A DNA stretch of 64,000 nt from JAWWPG01 sp963820035. GTDB lineage: Bacteria; Actinomycetota; Actinomycetes; Propionibacteriales; Nocardioidaceae. Positions 9,210 to 18,107 of the stretch are shown one piece after another. Position 1 is the stretch's first letter, and each line of letters begins with the position of its first letter. The translations under genes and the position numbers were made by a program. The stretch is taken from the NCBI GenBank assembly GCA_963820035.1, contig CAWFYK010000001.1, positions 124,001-188,000 of the forward strand, given 5' to 3'. Below the pieces are notes generated by a model. It saw only the letters and a list, made by a program, of their open reading frames with translations. It ran no database searches and was not told the origin of the DNA.

Positions 9210-10452
9210 GGCTCACCTTTCGTGACACGCGTGCGCGTGTGGTCCCAGTATCCCGCCTGCCCCGCGCCAACTCACCGGCGACCACGGAAAGTGCAACGCT
9301 CGTCACTGCCGCTCCCGCGAGCACGATCGCGACCCGAGGCCCGACGACGGCGATGAGTGGACCGCCCAGCAGCATGCCGGCCGCGCTGGACCCGGTCACG
9401 ACGGTTGCCTGGGCGGTGAGCGCCGCCCGTCGCTCGAGCCCGGTGAATGACCGGGCGACCATCGCGCTGGTGGCCGCGTTCCCGGCTGGCACGGCGAGTC
9501 CCATCACGGCGGCTGCAACGCCCACCAGCACGAGGTCAGGCAGCAGGCTCATGAGGAGCCAGCCCAGGCCGGCGACCAGCCAGGAGAGACTGTTGACCAG
9601 GGCCGGCCGGCTGCTCGAGGCCGTGAGGACACCGAGGCTCGACCCGGCGATCGCGCCTGCGGAGTACGCCGTGAGCCCCACCGTCGCGAGTAGCGCGCCG
9701 GTCCCCTGCGACTCCCCGAGCAGCATCAGGCAGAGCGTGAACGCGAACCAGGCCGCGCAGCCGACGCCGCGAACGGTCCACCCGACGGCGATCTCGCGAT
9801 GGCGGCGCAGCAGGTGGCGCACGGATGCCCGTTCGGGCCCGGTCGCGGCGTGGCTGGTCAGCCGTAGACCAGCCACCAGGCAGGCCGCTGCAAGGCTCAG
9901 CACTCCTTCCAGGGCGACGGTCCACGTGGCCCCGACGACCGCGATCAGCGGCAGCATCAGGAGCGGGGCGATGGTCATCGCAACCTTGACCGCGGTTTCC
10001 TGCAGCGCCAGCAGTCGCGCCGCGCCGCTCCGCAGTGGGTCCGTCAACGCGATCCCGGTCGACAGGTCGCGGCGGTCTCCCACGGTGGCCACCAGGCTCG
10101 CGTTGAGCGGTCCCGACACCGCGTTCAGCATGCCGACGGCGAGCCCCGCGACGACCATGACGAGCGGCGTCAGGGCGTCGAGGGCCGCCGTGACGGGCAC
10201 CAGCAGCGTGGCCAGACCCTCCGCCACCATCAGAGCGGCGAGGGCGTACGCCGAAGCCAGGCTCTGCTGCAGACGTCCGGTCCACCACGGTGCAGTGATG
10301 GCCGGCAATCCGCCGGCACCGCTGACCAGTCCGACGGTCCAGGCCGAGCCGGTCTGTTCGATGGCCAGCAGGGGGAGCGCGATGATGGCGGCCCGGTAGC
10401 CCAGGTGGGCAAGGCTCCAGGAGCCGATCAGGCGTACGGCGGACTAGGTCAT
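9166..10452 (-). pseudogene. MFS transporter, amber stop at codon 3
   Basis: A 12-helix major facilitator family permease frame. From the ATG at 10452 it reads Met-Thr-TAG, then continues SAVRLIGSWSLAHLGY and onward without a break to 9166, about 428 codons. The first helix (LAHLGYRAAIIALPLLAI) and helix 2 are only in frame if the TAG at 10446-10444 is read through or was CAG. Downstream alternative starts exist (a TTG at 10308), but they would drop the first helix. The gene is divergent from the LysR gene at 10525, the classic layout of a transporter and its regulator. The substrate is unknown. Confidence 0.7.
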
Positions 10453-10512
10453 ACCCCCAGTCTCGGAGCATGCGGCTCGGTCGGGTAGCCGGCAGAGCTT
10501 GGGTACTTCCCA

Positions 10513-10518
10513 TAGGCT
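10513..10518 (+). promoter_or_regulatory. leaderless -10 box of the LysR gene
   Basis: TAGGCT sits exactly 6 bp upstream of the ATG at 10525, placing the transcription start at or next to the start codon, as in leaderless actinobacterial mRNAs. No convincing -35 is seen and no Shine-Dalgarno sequence precedes the ATG. Confidence 0.6.
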
Positions 10519-10524
10519 CTCCCT

Positions 10525-11379
10525 ATGGACACGCTGCCTGACGTCGCTGACCTGAGGCTCGTCGACGCCATCGCGGAGACCGGTGCGATCGGCTCGGCGG
10601 CGGCCCAGCTGCACGTCTCTCAGCCGAGCGCGAGCCAGCGGCTCGGCGTCTTGGAACGACGACTCGGGGCGGTCCTGTTCGAGCGGGACACCACCGGCGC
10701 CAGGCTGACGGCCGCAGGAGAGGAGTTCCTCGTCCGCGCCCGCCGTGCGCTGGCCCTGCTCGAAGAGGCCGTCGTGAGCGCGCGCTCTCCGGCCGGGCGG
10801 CATCTGGCGGTCGGCACGATCGGCAGCCTCGCTCCTGCGGTCTTCCCGGCCCTGCTCGCCGTCGCGCCCGGTCTCGAGATCCGCGAGGTCACCGACCACG
10901 GCGCCGTGCTGGCGCGGGCGGTCGCCGACGGCGCTCTCGACGCCTGCGTGATCGGCCTGTCGCCTGCCGCCTCACCCGCGCGTGGCGCGACCCGGACCAA
11001 GCTCGGCGTCGACACGCTGACGCTGGTGCAACCGGATGGTGCCGAGCTCGGGTCCGGGCCCAGCCACGTGCACGGCGCCACCGTGATGCTGGCCACCTAC
11101 TCCAACGACGCGCCGCAGGTGGCCGACCGACTGGCCCGCTTCGGCGCCGGGACGCGCATCTCCAACGGTTCGATGACCGCGCTCGCGGTGGCCCGGCAGC
11201 AGGGCTGGCTGGCAGCAGTCCCGCGCACCACGGCCCTGCCCCAGCTCAGGGACGGCGAGCGGCTGTGGCCGCTTCGGATCAGGCTCGAGGCGCCGCTGTG
11301 GCTGGTCACCCGGGCTGAGCGGGCCGCCGTCCTCGTCGAAAGCGCCCGGCGACTCGCCCGGCACGTCGGTCTGCCCTGA
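10525..11379 (+). CDS. LysR-type transcriptional regulator
   Basis: Product of 284 residues. It has an N-terminal winged helix-turn-helix (residues ~10-65, AIGSAAAQLHVSQPSASQRL, then LGAVLFERDTTGARLTAAG) followed by a LysR substrate-binding domain. Divergent from the MFS permease with a 72-bp gap, so that gap is the likely operator and the permease the likely target, though the permease is broken. The inducer is unknown. Confidence 0.9.
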   Translation: MDTLPDVADLRLVDAIAETGAIGSAAAQLHVSQPSASQRLGVLERRLGAVLFERDTTGARLTAAGEEFLVRARRALALLEEAVVSARSPAGRHLAVGTIGSLAPAVFPALLAVAPGLEIREVTDHGAVLARAVADGALDACVIGLSPAASPARGATRTKLGVDTLTLVQPDGAELGSGPSHVHGATVMLATYSNDAPQVADRLARFGAGTRISNGSMTALAVARQQGWLAAVPRTTALPQLRDGERLWPLRIRLEAPLWLVTRAERAAVLVESARRLARHVGLP

Positions 11380-11398
11380 GTGTTCGGCACCCAGGCAC

Positions 11399-12337
11399 TC
11401 AGGGCAGTGCGGCAGCCTCGCGGCTCGTCTGGCGTGCGCTCTCGGCTCTTGTTCTCGTCGTACGTCGGCGCAGGTGGGCGAACGACTCGGCTGTGAGGAT
11501 CGCCAGCGCCACCCAGACCAGGAAGAAGCCCACCCAGCGCACCAGCGGCATCGGCTCGTGGAAGACCGCGACGCCGATGGTGAACTGCAGGGTCGGGGTG
11601 ATGTACTGCAACAACCCGACGCTGGTCAGCGAGATCCGGTTGGTGGCACCCGCGAACAGCAGCAGCGGAAGCGCGGTCACGATCCCCATGGTGGACAGCA
11701 GCAGCACGTGCCAGGCCCCCTGCGACCACGACTCTGCGGTGCCACCGACGGTGGCCCACGCGAGGTAGCCCAGAGCGAGCGGGGCGAGCACCGACGCCTC
11801 GAACGTGACGCCTTCCGTCGGCCCCACCCCGGCCTTCTTCTTCACGAGTCCGTAGCCGCCGAAGCTGAACGCGAGCACCAGGGCGATATAGGGCGGCCGC
11901 CCGAGCTGGGCACTCAGGACGAGTACGGCGGCCAGCCCGATCGCCAGGGCCACCCACTGCAGGCGACGGAGCCGCTCACCGAGGACGAAGACCCCGAGCA
12001 GCACGGTCACCAGCGGGTTGATGTAGTAGCCCAGCGACGTCTCGACGACGTGGCCGCTGTTGACGCCCCAGATGTAGGTGAACCAGTTGATGCCGATGAG
12101 GACACTGGCGCCGATCATCAGACGGCGCAGACGCCGGTCTACCCAGATCGCCCGCAGGAACCCCGATCGCTTCGTGACCAACAACAGCACCGTCATGGCC
12201 ACCAGCGACCACAGCACCCGATGGGCGAGGATCTCGCCGGCGCCGGCCGGCTCGAAGAGCGGCCAGTACAGCGGAAACAGTCCCCAGAGGGTGAAGGCCC
12301 CGGCGCCCATCAGCAGCCCGCGTCGCTCGTCGACCAT
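11399..12337 (-). CDS. rarD: RarD-type EamA (DMT) permease
   Basis: A 312-residue, ten-helix transporter of the drug/metabolite superfamily, RarD branch. Typical stretches are GLFPLYWPLFEPAGAGEILAH near the N-terminus, GINWFTYIWGVNSGHVVETS and SLGYYINPLVTVLLGVFVLGE in the middle, and LLQYITPTLQFTIGVAVFHE in the second half. RarD was first linked to chloramphenicol sensitivity; the true substrate is not known. The start ATG at 12337 has a TAAGGT -10 box 6 bp upstream. Convergent with the LysR gene, with only 19 bp between. Confidence 0.9.
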   Translation of the reverse strand: MVDERRGLLMGAGAFTLWGLFPLYWPLFEPAGAGEILAHRVLWSLVAMTVLLLVTKRSGFLRAIWVDRRLRRLMIGASVLIGINWFTYIWGVNSGHVVETSLGYYINPLVTVLLGVFVLGERLRRLQWVALAIGLAAVLVLSAQLGRPPYIALVLAFSFGGYGLVKKKAGVGPTEGVTFEASVLAPLALGYLAWATVGGTAESWSQGAWHVLLLSTMGIVTALPLLLFAGATNRISLTSVGLLQYITPTLQFTIGVAVFHEPMPLVRWVGFFLVWVALAILTAESFAHLRRRTTRTRAESARQTSREAAALP

Positions 12338-12343
12338 CAGCCC

Positions 12344-12349
12344 ACCTTA
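12344..12349 (-). promoter_or_regulatory. leaderless -10 box of rarD
   Basis: Reverse-strand TAAGGT, with a 6-bp gap to the ATG at 12337. The spacing fits a leaderless start; the overlapping purine run AAGGTGG could alternatively be read as a ribosome binding site. Confidence 0.45.
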
Positions 12350-12511
12350 GCCCGAGGTCATGACCATCGGGCATCGTTGGTCCTGTCCGGTGAGACGGTC
12401 GCCCGGGCAACTCCTCGAAAGGGTTGCCTCGTCCGCGGAGTTCTCCTACGGTGGGTGGGCCAGCACGGGGCATCGCCCCCCGTGACGCGAAAGAACGTGG
12501 GTCACCCCAGC

Positions 12512-13246
12512 ATGAAGACGTTGCGCTCGGTCCTGATCGGACTCACGGCCACCGCACTCCTCGGCATCCCCGGCGCCGCTCTCGGAGCGTCCGCAGCCGG
12601 TCCGAGCAGCTCGGCCGACACCGGAGCAGCGCTCAGCCGGCTGGCGGCGGCGCGCCATTCCACCAGCATCCGTTTCCTCGCGTTCGACCACATCCGGCCG
12701 GCCAGCACGCAGCTCGGCGTCAAGGGGCAGGTGGCCGCGTCGGTCGGTGGCCACCAGGGCGCGCTCGGTGGCGTCCAGGTCAAGCTCTACCGCCAGCTCA
12801 ACGGCAACAATGCCTGGGTCTACCTGGACACCGCGAAGACCAGCAACGGATCCGCCCCTGCCTTCTTCTTCAACACGTTTGCGCGACAGAACGCGCACTA
12901 CAAGGTGGTCTTCGCGGGCAACTCGCAGTTCGGGCCGAGCGGCGGGATCACCTGGCTGGACACCTACCGCTTGTTCCACGGTGCGATCACCGACGGACGC
13001 GGAGCGGCCACGCTGCACGGCCACGTCACGCCCTACTACACCCACAAGGCGATCTCGCTGCAGAAGCGGGCCTGCGCCGCGTGCGGTTATGTCACCATCA
13101 AGAAGGCAACCACGGGCAACGACGGTGCCTACAGTTTCGCCCTCCCGGCGCCGCACTCCGGCCGCTGGTGGTGGCGTGTGGTGATCCCCGGGACGACGGC
13201 CTACATCCAGTCGTTCGGCGGCACCTTCACCACCCAGCTTCGCTGA
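12512..13246 (+). CDS. secreted protein of unknown function
   Basis: Product of 244 residues starting at ATG 12512 (MKTLRSVLIGLTATALLGIPGAALG). This is a Sec signal peptide with a likely cleavage after AlaAla near residue 30. The mature part looks like two beta-sandwich, carboxypeptidase-regulatory/Ig-like repeats. The first covers residues ~65-140 (VKGQVAASVGGHQGALGGVQVKLY) and the second ~150-240 (LHGHVTPYYTHKAISLQKR). A CAAC pair could form a disulfide. The upstream frame is open but lacks a better start. No function can be assigned; it may be a wall- or matrix-associated protein. Confidence 0.7.
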   Translation: MKTLRSVLIGLTATALLGIPGAALGASAAGPSSSADTGAALSRLAAARHSTSIRFLAFDHIRPASTQLGVKGQVAASVGGHQGALGGVQVKLYRQLNGNNAWVYLDTAKTSNGSAPAFFFNTFARQNAHYKVVFAGNSQFGPSGGITWLDTYRLFHGAITDGRGAATLHGHVTPYYTHKAISLQKRACAACGYVTIKKATTGNDGAYSFALPAPHSGRWWWRVVIPGTTAYIQSFGGTFTTQLR

Positions 13247-13296
13247 CCCGCCGGGAGCTCACTCGTTCACGGAATCGCTCGGATCGGACCTCCGAC

Positions 13297-13424
13297 GTGG
13301 CGTCTGATGCCCGGGTCGGTGCGGTGGTCTTTGCCAAGGACATCAGCCTGGTCGCCGCCTTCTACCGTGACGTGATGGGGTTGACGGTGCGGACCGCCGA
13401 CAAGGGCAGCGTCATCCTCGAGGC
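13297..13424 (+). pseudogene. glyoxalase/VOC-family remnant
   Basis: From GTG 13297 the frame reads VGAVVFAKDISLVAAFYRDV and MGLTVRTADKGSVILE, the first beta-alpha-beta module of a vicinal-oxygen-chelate protein. After about 43 residues the homology stops and the frame runs on into unrelated sequence. The gap 13247-13562 between the secreted-protein gene and korB holds only this fragment. It is probably a deletion remnant whose 3' part was lost next to korB. Confidence 0.6.
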
Positions 13425-13562
13425 GCCAACTCACTCAGCCGGGCTGACCGGGCTCAGCGGCCGGCGTCCGTGGGCACCTCGGAACGATCCGGTCGATGAT
13501 GTCGGCTGCCACCAGCCGCATCGGTACGGATCGACTCTCCACTCGGACGGCGCACGCGGCCA

Positions 13563-14567
13563 TCAGGAGTCGGCTGGCACGGTCCAGGTGTCCGAGCCGG
13601 CCAGCAAGCCGGCCAGGTCGCCGGCGCCCTGCCGGTCGCGTGCCTCGTCGAGCTGGGCGCGCACCTGGTCGTCGTACGTCGGCCGTTCGACCTGCCGGAA
13701 GATCCCGATCGGCACGTGGGTCATCGTGCGGTCGTCGAGCCGGGAGATCTCGAACGCCTGGCTCGGGTTGTCGGCGTGGGCGTCGTGGACCCACTGGCGA
13801 TCACCCACCTGTACGGGCTGGCCGTGCTCCAGCCGGACCAGCCTGGCCTCTGCCTCCTGCTTGTCCTTCAGGACGTCGAAGGCGCCGTCGTTGTAGATCG
13901 GGCAGTTCTGGTAGATCTCGACCAGGCTGGTGCCCCGGTGTGCGGCTGCGGCCTTCAACACCGTCGTCAGATGCGCCCGGTCGGAGTCGAGGGTGCGGGC
14001 GACGAAGGTGGCCTCGGCCCCCAGCGCGAGCGAGATCGGGTTGAACGGGTGGTCAAGCGAGCCCATCGGAGTGGACTTGGTGATCTTGCCGACCTCCGAC
14101 GTGGGCGAGTACTGGCCCTTCGTGAGCCCGTAGATCCGGTTGTTGAACAGCAGGATCGTCAGGTTGACGTTGCGCCGCATCGCGTGGATGAGGTGGTTTC
14201 CGCCGATCGAGAGGGCGTCGCCGTCGCCTGTGACCACCCAGACGGACAGGTCAGGGCGCGACGTGGCGAGACCGGTGGCGATCGCCGGGGCCCGTCCGTG
14301 GATCGAGTGCATCCCGTAGGTCTCGAGGTAGTAGGGGAAGCGCGACGAGCAGCCGATCCCGGAGACGAACACGATGTTCTCGCGCTTGAGCCCGAGCGAC
14401 GGCAGGAAGCCTTGGACGGCGGCCAGGATGATGTAGTCGCCGCAGCCGGGGCACCAGCGGACCTCCTGGTCGGAGGAGAAGTCCTTGCGGGAGGCGGGTG
14501 CGTCGGCCAGCGGTACGCCGCGAAGTCCGGGGGCGACCAGCTCCGGCGTCGGGAGATCGGTCGTCAT
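13563..14567 (-). CDS. korB: 2-oxoacid:ferredoxin oxidoreductase beta subunit
   Basis: Thiamine-diphosphate-binding beta subunit of 2-oxoglutarate (2-oxoacid):ferredoxin oxidoreductase, 334 residues. Visible are the iron-sulfur/TPP entry WCPGCGDYIILAAVQGFLP, GIGCSSRFPYYLETYGMH and the TPP-Mg motif GDGDALSIGGNHLIHAMRRN. It produces succinyl-CoA, CO2 and reduced ferredoxin from 2-oxoglutarate in the cytoplasm. The ATG overlaps the korA stop (ATGA), so the two are one operon with korA first. Confidence 0.92.
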   Translation of the reverse strand: MTTDLPTPELVAPGLRGVPLADAPASRKDFSSDQEVRWCPGCGDYIILAAVQGFLPSLGLKRENIVFVSGIGCSSRFPYYLETYGMHSIHGRAPAIATGLATSRPDLSVWVVTGDGDALSIGGNHLIHAMRRNVNLTILLFNNRIYGLTKGQYSPTSEVGKITKSTPMGSLDHPFNPISLALGAEATFVARTLDSDRAHLTTVLKAAAAHRGTSLVEIYQNCPIYNDGAFDVLKDKQEAEARLVRLEHGQPVQVGDRQWVHDAHADNPSQAFEISRLDDRTMTHVPIGIFRQVERPTYDDQVRAQLDEARDRQGAGDLAGLLAGSDTWTVPADS

Positions 14568-16432
14568 GCGTGCACCTCCTCGAGCGCTGCGGCCAGGACG
14601 TCCTCGAGTTCGGAGGAGCTGAACGGCACACCGCGCACCTGGTTGTAGCCGAGCACGTCGACCAAGTATTTGGCGCGCAGCAGCAGGGCGAGCTGGCCGA
14701 GGTTCATCTCTGGCACGACCACCTTGTCATAGCGGCGAAGCACCTCTCCGAGGTTGCGGGGGAACGGGTTGAGGTGCCGCAGGTGCGCCTGTGCGATCGG
14801 GCTGCCCTTGGTGCGGATACGACGGCAGGCCGCACCGATCGGACCGTAGGTCGACCCCCAGCCGAGCACCAGCAACCGGGCATCACCGTCCGGGTCGTCG
14901 ACCTCGACCGGCTCGATGCTGTCCGCGACTCGGTCGACCTTGGCCTGCCGGGTTCGCACCATCAGGTCGTGGTTGGTGGGGTCGTAGGAGATGCTGCCGT
15001 GGCCGTCCGCCTTCTCCAGCCCGCCGATGCGGTGCTCGAGCCCCGGGGTGCCGGGCACGGCCCAGGGGCGGGCCAGTGTGTCTGGGTCGCGCTGGTAGGG
15101 CCAGAACTCGTGCTCACCCGACTCGGTCTCGTGGTTGGGGGCGGTGGCAAGATCCGGGTCGATCCGCGGCAGGTCGTCGGGGTCAGGCACCTGCCAGGGC
15201 TCGGAGCCGTTGGCGAGATAGCCGTCGGAGAGCAGCATGACCGGCGTCCGGTAGGTGACCGCGATCCGGGCGGCCTCCAGGGCGGCGTTGAAGCAGTCGC
15301 CGGGTGACCGCGGCGCCACGATCGGCACCGGAGCCTCCCCATTGCGGCCGAACATGGCCTGCAGCAGGTCGGCCTGCTCGGTCTTGGTCGGCAGTCCGGT
15401 CGAGGGGCCGCCGCGCTGGACGTCGACGACGACGAGCGGCAGCTCGAGCGTCACCGCGAGGCCGATCGTCTCGCTCTTGAGCGCGATGCCCGGCCCCGAC
15501 GTCGTCGTCACGCCCAGGGAGCCGCCGAACGACGCGCCGAGTGCGGCGCCGATGCCCGCGATCTCGTCCTCCGCCTGAAACGTCATCACCCCGAACCGCT
15601 TGTGCTTGCTGAGCTCGTGGAGGATGTCGGACGCCGGGGTGATCGGGTACGCGCCCAAGAAGAGCGGCAGCCCGGATCGGACCGACGCCGCCACCAGGCC
15701 GTAGCTGAGGGCCAGGTTGCCCGAGATGTTGCGGTAGGTGCCACTCGGCATCGCGGCGGGCTTGATCTCGTAGGAGACCGCGAACGTCTCGGTCGTCTCG
15801 CCGAAGTTCCAGCCGGCGTGGAACGCAGCCAGGTTGGCGTCGCGGATGTCGGGATGGGCGGCGAACTTGCGGGCCAGGAACGCCTCGGTGCTCTCGACCG
15901 GTCGACCGTAGAGCCACGAGACCAGGCCGAGCGCGAACATGTTCTTCGCGCGTGACCCGTCCTTGCGGCTCAGCCCGTAGTCCTTGATGGCCGTCAACGT
16001 CAGCTGGGTCAGGTCGACCTCATGGAGTGCGTATGGCTCCAACGACCCGTCTTCGAGCGGGTTCGCCGCATAGCCGGCGCGGGTCAGGTTGCGGTCGGAG
16101 AAGTCGTGGGTGTCGACGATGATGGTGGCGCCCGGCGCGAGGTCCTTGACGTTGGCCCGCAGGGCGGCCGGGTTCATCGCGACGAGCACCTGGGGAGAGT
16201 CACCGGGGGTCAGGATGTCGTGGTCGGCGAAGTGCACCTGGAACGACGACACGCCTGGCATGGTCCCGGCCGGCGCCCGGATCTCGGCGGGGAAGTTCGG
16301 CAGGGTCGACAGGTCGTTGCCGAACACCGCGGTCTCCTGGGTGAACCTGTCCCCGGTGAGCTGCATGCCGTCACCGGAGTCGCCGGCGAAGCGGATGATC
16401 ACTCGGTCGAGCTGCTCAACCTGCTTGGTCAC
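14564..16432 (-). CDS. korA: 2-oxoacid:ferredoxin oxidoreductase alpha (gamma-alpha fused) subunit
   Basis: Partner of korB, 622 residues. The N-terminal ~190 residues form the gamma domain (VIIRFAGDSGDGMQLTGDRF), followed by the alpha TPP pyrimidine-binding domain (LFLGAYPITPASDILHELSK) and the C-terminal part with RNLGEVLRRYDKVVVPEMN. This fused form is typical of the actinobacterial, oxygen-tolerant KorAB. It lies upstream of the second nuo operon, which lacks NADH-oxidising subunits, so reduced ferredoxin from Kor is a candidate electron source for that complex. Confidence 0.92.
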   Translation of the reverse strand: MTKQVEQLDRVIIRFAGDSGDGMQLTGDRFTQETAVFGNDLSTLPNFPAEIRAPAGTMPGVSSFQVHFADHDILTPGDSPQVLVAMNPAALRANVKDLAPGATIIVDTHDFSDRNLTRAGYAANPLEDGSLEPYALHEVDLTQLTLTAIKDYGLSRKDGSRAKNMFALGLVSWLYGRPVESTEAFLARKFAAHPDIRDANLAAFHAGWNFGETTETFAVSYEIKPAAMPSGTYRNISGNLALSYGLVAASVRSGLPLFLGAYPITPASDILHELSKHKRFGVMTFQAEDEIAGIGAALGASFGGSLGVTTTSGPGIALKSETIGLAVTLELPLVVVDVQRGGPSTGLPTKTEQADLLQAMFGRNGEAPVPIVAPRSPGDCFNAALEAARIAVTYRTPVMLLSDGYLANGSEPWQVPDPDDLPRIDPDLATAPNHETESGEHEFWPYQRDPDTLARPWAVPGTPGLEHRIGGLEKADGHGSISYDPTNHDLMVRTRQAKVDRVADSIEPVEVDDPDGDARLLVLGWGSTYGPIGAACRRIRTKGSPIAQAHLRHLNPFPRNLGEVLRRYDKVVVPEMNLGQLALLLRAKYLVDVLGYNQVRGVPFSSSELEDVLAAALEEVHA

Positions 16433-16586
16433 GCGTGTCCCATCCCGCCTTTGCCACAGATTCTCCCGTCCGAGACAGTTTACGCCGTGAACCTTGCGAC
16501 GAGAACCGCCTCCGACGGCTGATCTGACCGGATGGCGAGATCAGGACGCCTCCCGCCGTTCCCCCTCGTGGGCGCGGAGATGCCCC

Positions 16587-16592
16587 TAGGAT
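16587..16592 (+). promoter_or_regulatory. leaderless -10 box before the GYF2-TM2 gene
   Basis: TAGGAT ends 6 bp before the ATG at 16599, the same spacing as other leaderless starts in this window; no Shine-Dalgarno sequence is visible. Confidence 0.55.
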
Positions 16593-16598
16593 CACGAT

Positions 16599-17003
16599 AT
16601 GAGTGGTCCACCGGTCTACCCACCCCAGCCACCGCAACAGCCACCGGACGAGTTCTATGTCCAGCAGATGGGACAGGAGTCCGGCCCCTACCGCTACGGC
16701 GACCTGCAGGCCATGGCGTTCAGCGGAGCCCTCAAGGCCGACCAGCCGGTACGCCGGGTCGACACCGCCTGGTTCCCCGCGGCGCAGGTGCCCGGCGTCT
16801 TCTCCGACAAGGAGTGGCTGGTCGCGCTGCTGCTCTCGATCTTCCTCGGCTCGCTCGGGGTCGACCGGTTCTACCTCGGGGACATCGGCCTCGGCGTCCT
16901 GAAGCTCATCACGTGTGGTGGGCTGGGCATCTGGTACATCGTCGACATCATCCTGATCGCGATGCGCAACCTCAACGACAGCGATGGCCGTCCTCTCAGG
17001 TAG
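16599..17003 (+). CDS. GYF_2 and TM2 domain membrane protein
   Basis: Product of 134 residues. It has a proline-rich N-terminus, a GYF_2-like domain (YVQQMGQESGPYRYGDLQAM, residues ~22-65) and a C-terminal TM2 domain with two helices (LLSIFLGSLGVDRFYLGD, then GVLKLITCGGLGIWYIVDII). The TM2 signature GxxGxDRFYLG is intact. The function is unknown. It overlaps the following DUF2752 gene by 20 bp, so both are probably translated from one mRNA. Confidence 0.85.
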   Translation: MSGPPVYPPQPPQQPPDEFYVQQMGQESGPYRYGDLQAMAFSGALKADQPVRRVDTAWFPAAQVPGVFSDKEWLVALLLSIFLGSLGVDRFYLGDIGLGVLKLITCGGLGIWYIVDIILIAMRNLNDSDGRPLR

Positions 17004-17445
17004 CCGGCTGACCCGGGCCGGCGATGCACCGCTCGCGCGTCCGTCGCGCGGGGTGCCGAGTGCGCCGGTCGCCCTGGCGTCGGCCGGAGCGCTGTTCGCG
17101 GCGTGCCTGCTCAGCCCGTCCGACGCGCCCCACGGCCCCGTGGTGTGCCCGTTCCGGCTGGTCACCGGACTGCCGTGCCCCGGGTGTGGGCTGACTCGGG
17201 CGTGGGTGTTCCTCGCGCACGGCCGGGTGGGCGACGCGGTCTCCGCCAACCCGTTCGCGCTGGTCACGCTGCCGGCCGCCGTCGTACTCCTCGCTGCCGT
17301 CATGGTCGCGCTCGTCCGCCGCCGGCCGCTCCCGGACCTCGGTGGCACTCTCCGCCACCCGGCGACGATCGGGCTGGTGGCCGCTTTTGTCGCCTTCGGG
17401 ATCGTTCGGGCGGTTGCCGTCGCAACGGGGCACGCCTCGGCCTGA
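16984..17445 (+). CDS. DUF2752 membrane protein
   Basis: Product of 153 residues with the DUF2752 signature FRLVTGLPCPGCGLTRAW and three to four hydrophobic segments. The CPxCG pair may bind metal or form a disulfide. The family is very often encoded next to TM2-domain proteins, as here. The start ATG lies inside the 3' end of the TM2 gene; TTG or GTG alternatives further in would shorten the hydrophilic N-terminus. The function is unknown. Confidence 0.8.
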   Translation: MAVLSGSRLTRAGDAPLARPSRGVPSAPVALASAGALFAACLLSPSDAPHGPVVCPFRLVTGLPCPGCGLTRAWVFLAHGRVGDAVSANPFALVTLPAAVVLLAAVMVALVRRRPLPDLGGTLRHPATIGLVAAFVAFGIVRAVAVATGHASA

Positions 17446-17566
17446 GCGAGCTTCCGGTGCGACACCCGCCCCTGAATTGGCGTTATTGACTCCCTCGGTA
17501 CCTTCTCGGTGGAAACATAGCCGACACGACCACCACGGTTGGGTTCACCAGATGAAGGGGATGTCC

Positions 17567-18091
17567 ATGTCCGAAAGTCCGCAGACTCCGCCGCCCATGG
17601 AGCCGAACCCGCCAACCTCGGGTGGGCAGTCGACATCGAGCTTCAACGCCGACCAGATGAAGAGCGCGGCCCTCGAAGCGCATCGGATGGACCTCGGCAT
17701 CATCGCCATCGGAGTGCTGGCCTTCATCTTCTCGCTGTTCTCCTACTACAAGTACTCGGTGAGCTTCGCCGGCATCTCCTCGTCGGGCACGGTCTCGGCC
17801 TGGCACGGCTTCTTCGGATGGTTCGCCGCCGTGGTCGCACTCGCCGCGTCAGGGGTGTTGGCGGCGGCGGTCTTCGGCAAGGTGACGCTGCCCTTCCCCC
17901 TGCGGCTGACGGTGCTCGTCGGATACGCCGTCGCGACGGTGTGCGTGGTGCTCGCCCTGTTCGTCGTCCCGGGTGGGGACCTCACGGGCACCGGTATCGA
18001 CAAGGGCCACGGCATCTCCTACTGGATCAGCCTGCTCCTCATCGTGGCCGGGCTGGCGCTGTCGGTGATGCGTCGAGAAGCCACGGACTAG
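17567..18091 (+). CDS. four-helix membrane protein of unknown function
   Basis: Product of 174 residues. Three in-frame ATGs occur (17552, 17561, 17567); the last is chosen because AAGGGG at 17555-17560 lies 6 bp before it. A proline/serine-rich hydrophilic N-terminus of about 45 residues precedes four transmembrane helices (starting LGIIAIGVLAFIFSLFSYY, FFGWFAAVVALAASG, RLTVLVGYAVATVCVVLALF, ISLLLIVAGLALSV). It is not recognised beyond general similarity to small actinobacterial membrane proteins. The DUF4190 gene follows after 16 bp. Confidence 0.75.
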   Translation: MSESPQTPPPMEPNPPTSGGQSTSSFNADQMKSAALEAHRMDLGIIAIGVLAFIFSLFSYYKYSVSFAGISSSGTVSAWHGFFGWFAAVVALAASGVLAAAVFGKVTLPFPLRLTVLVGYAVATVCVVLALFVVPGGDLTGTGIDKGHGISYWISLLLIVAGLALSVMRREATD

Positions 18092-18107
18092 CCGGGATAA
18101 GGCGACC

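Noticed and set aside
13435..13794. Minus-strand frame between the glyoxalase remnant and korB
   Set aside because: It is mostly antisense-frame translation of korB; the short part outside korB resembles nothing recognisable.
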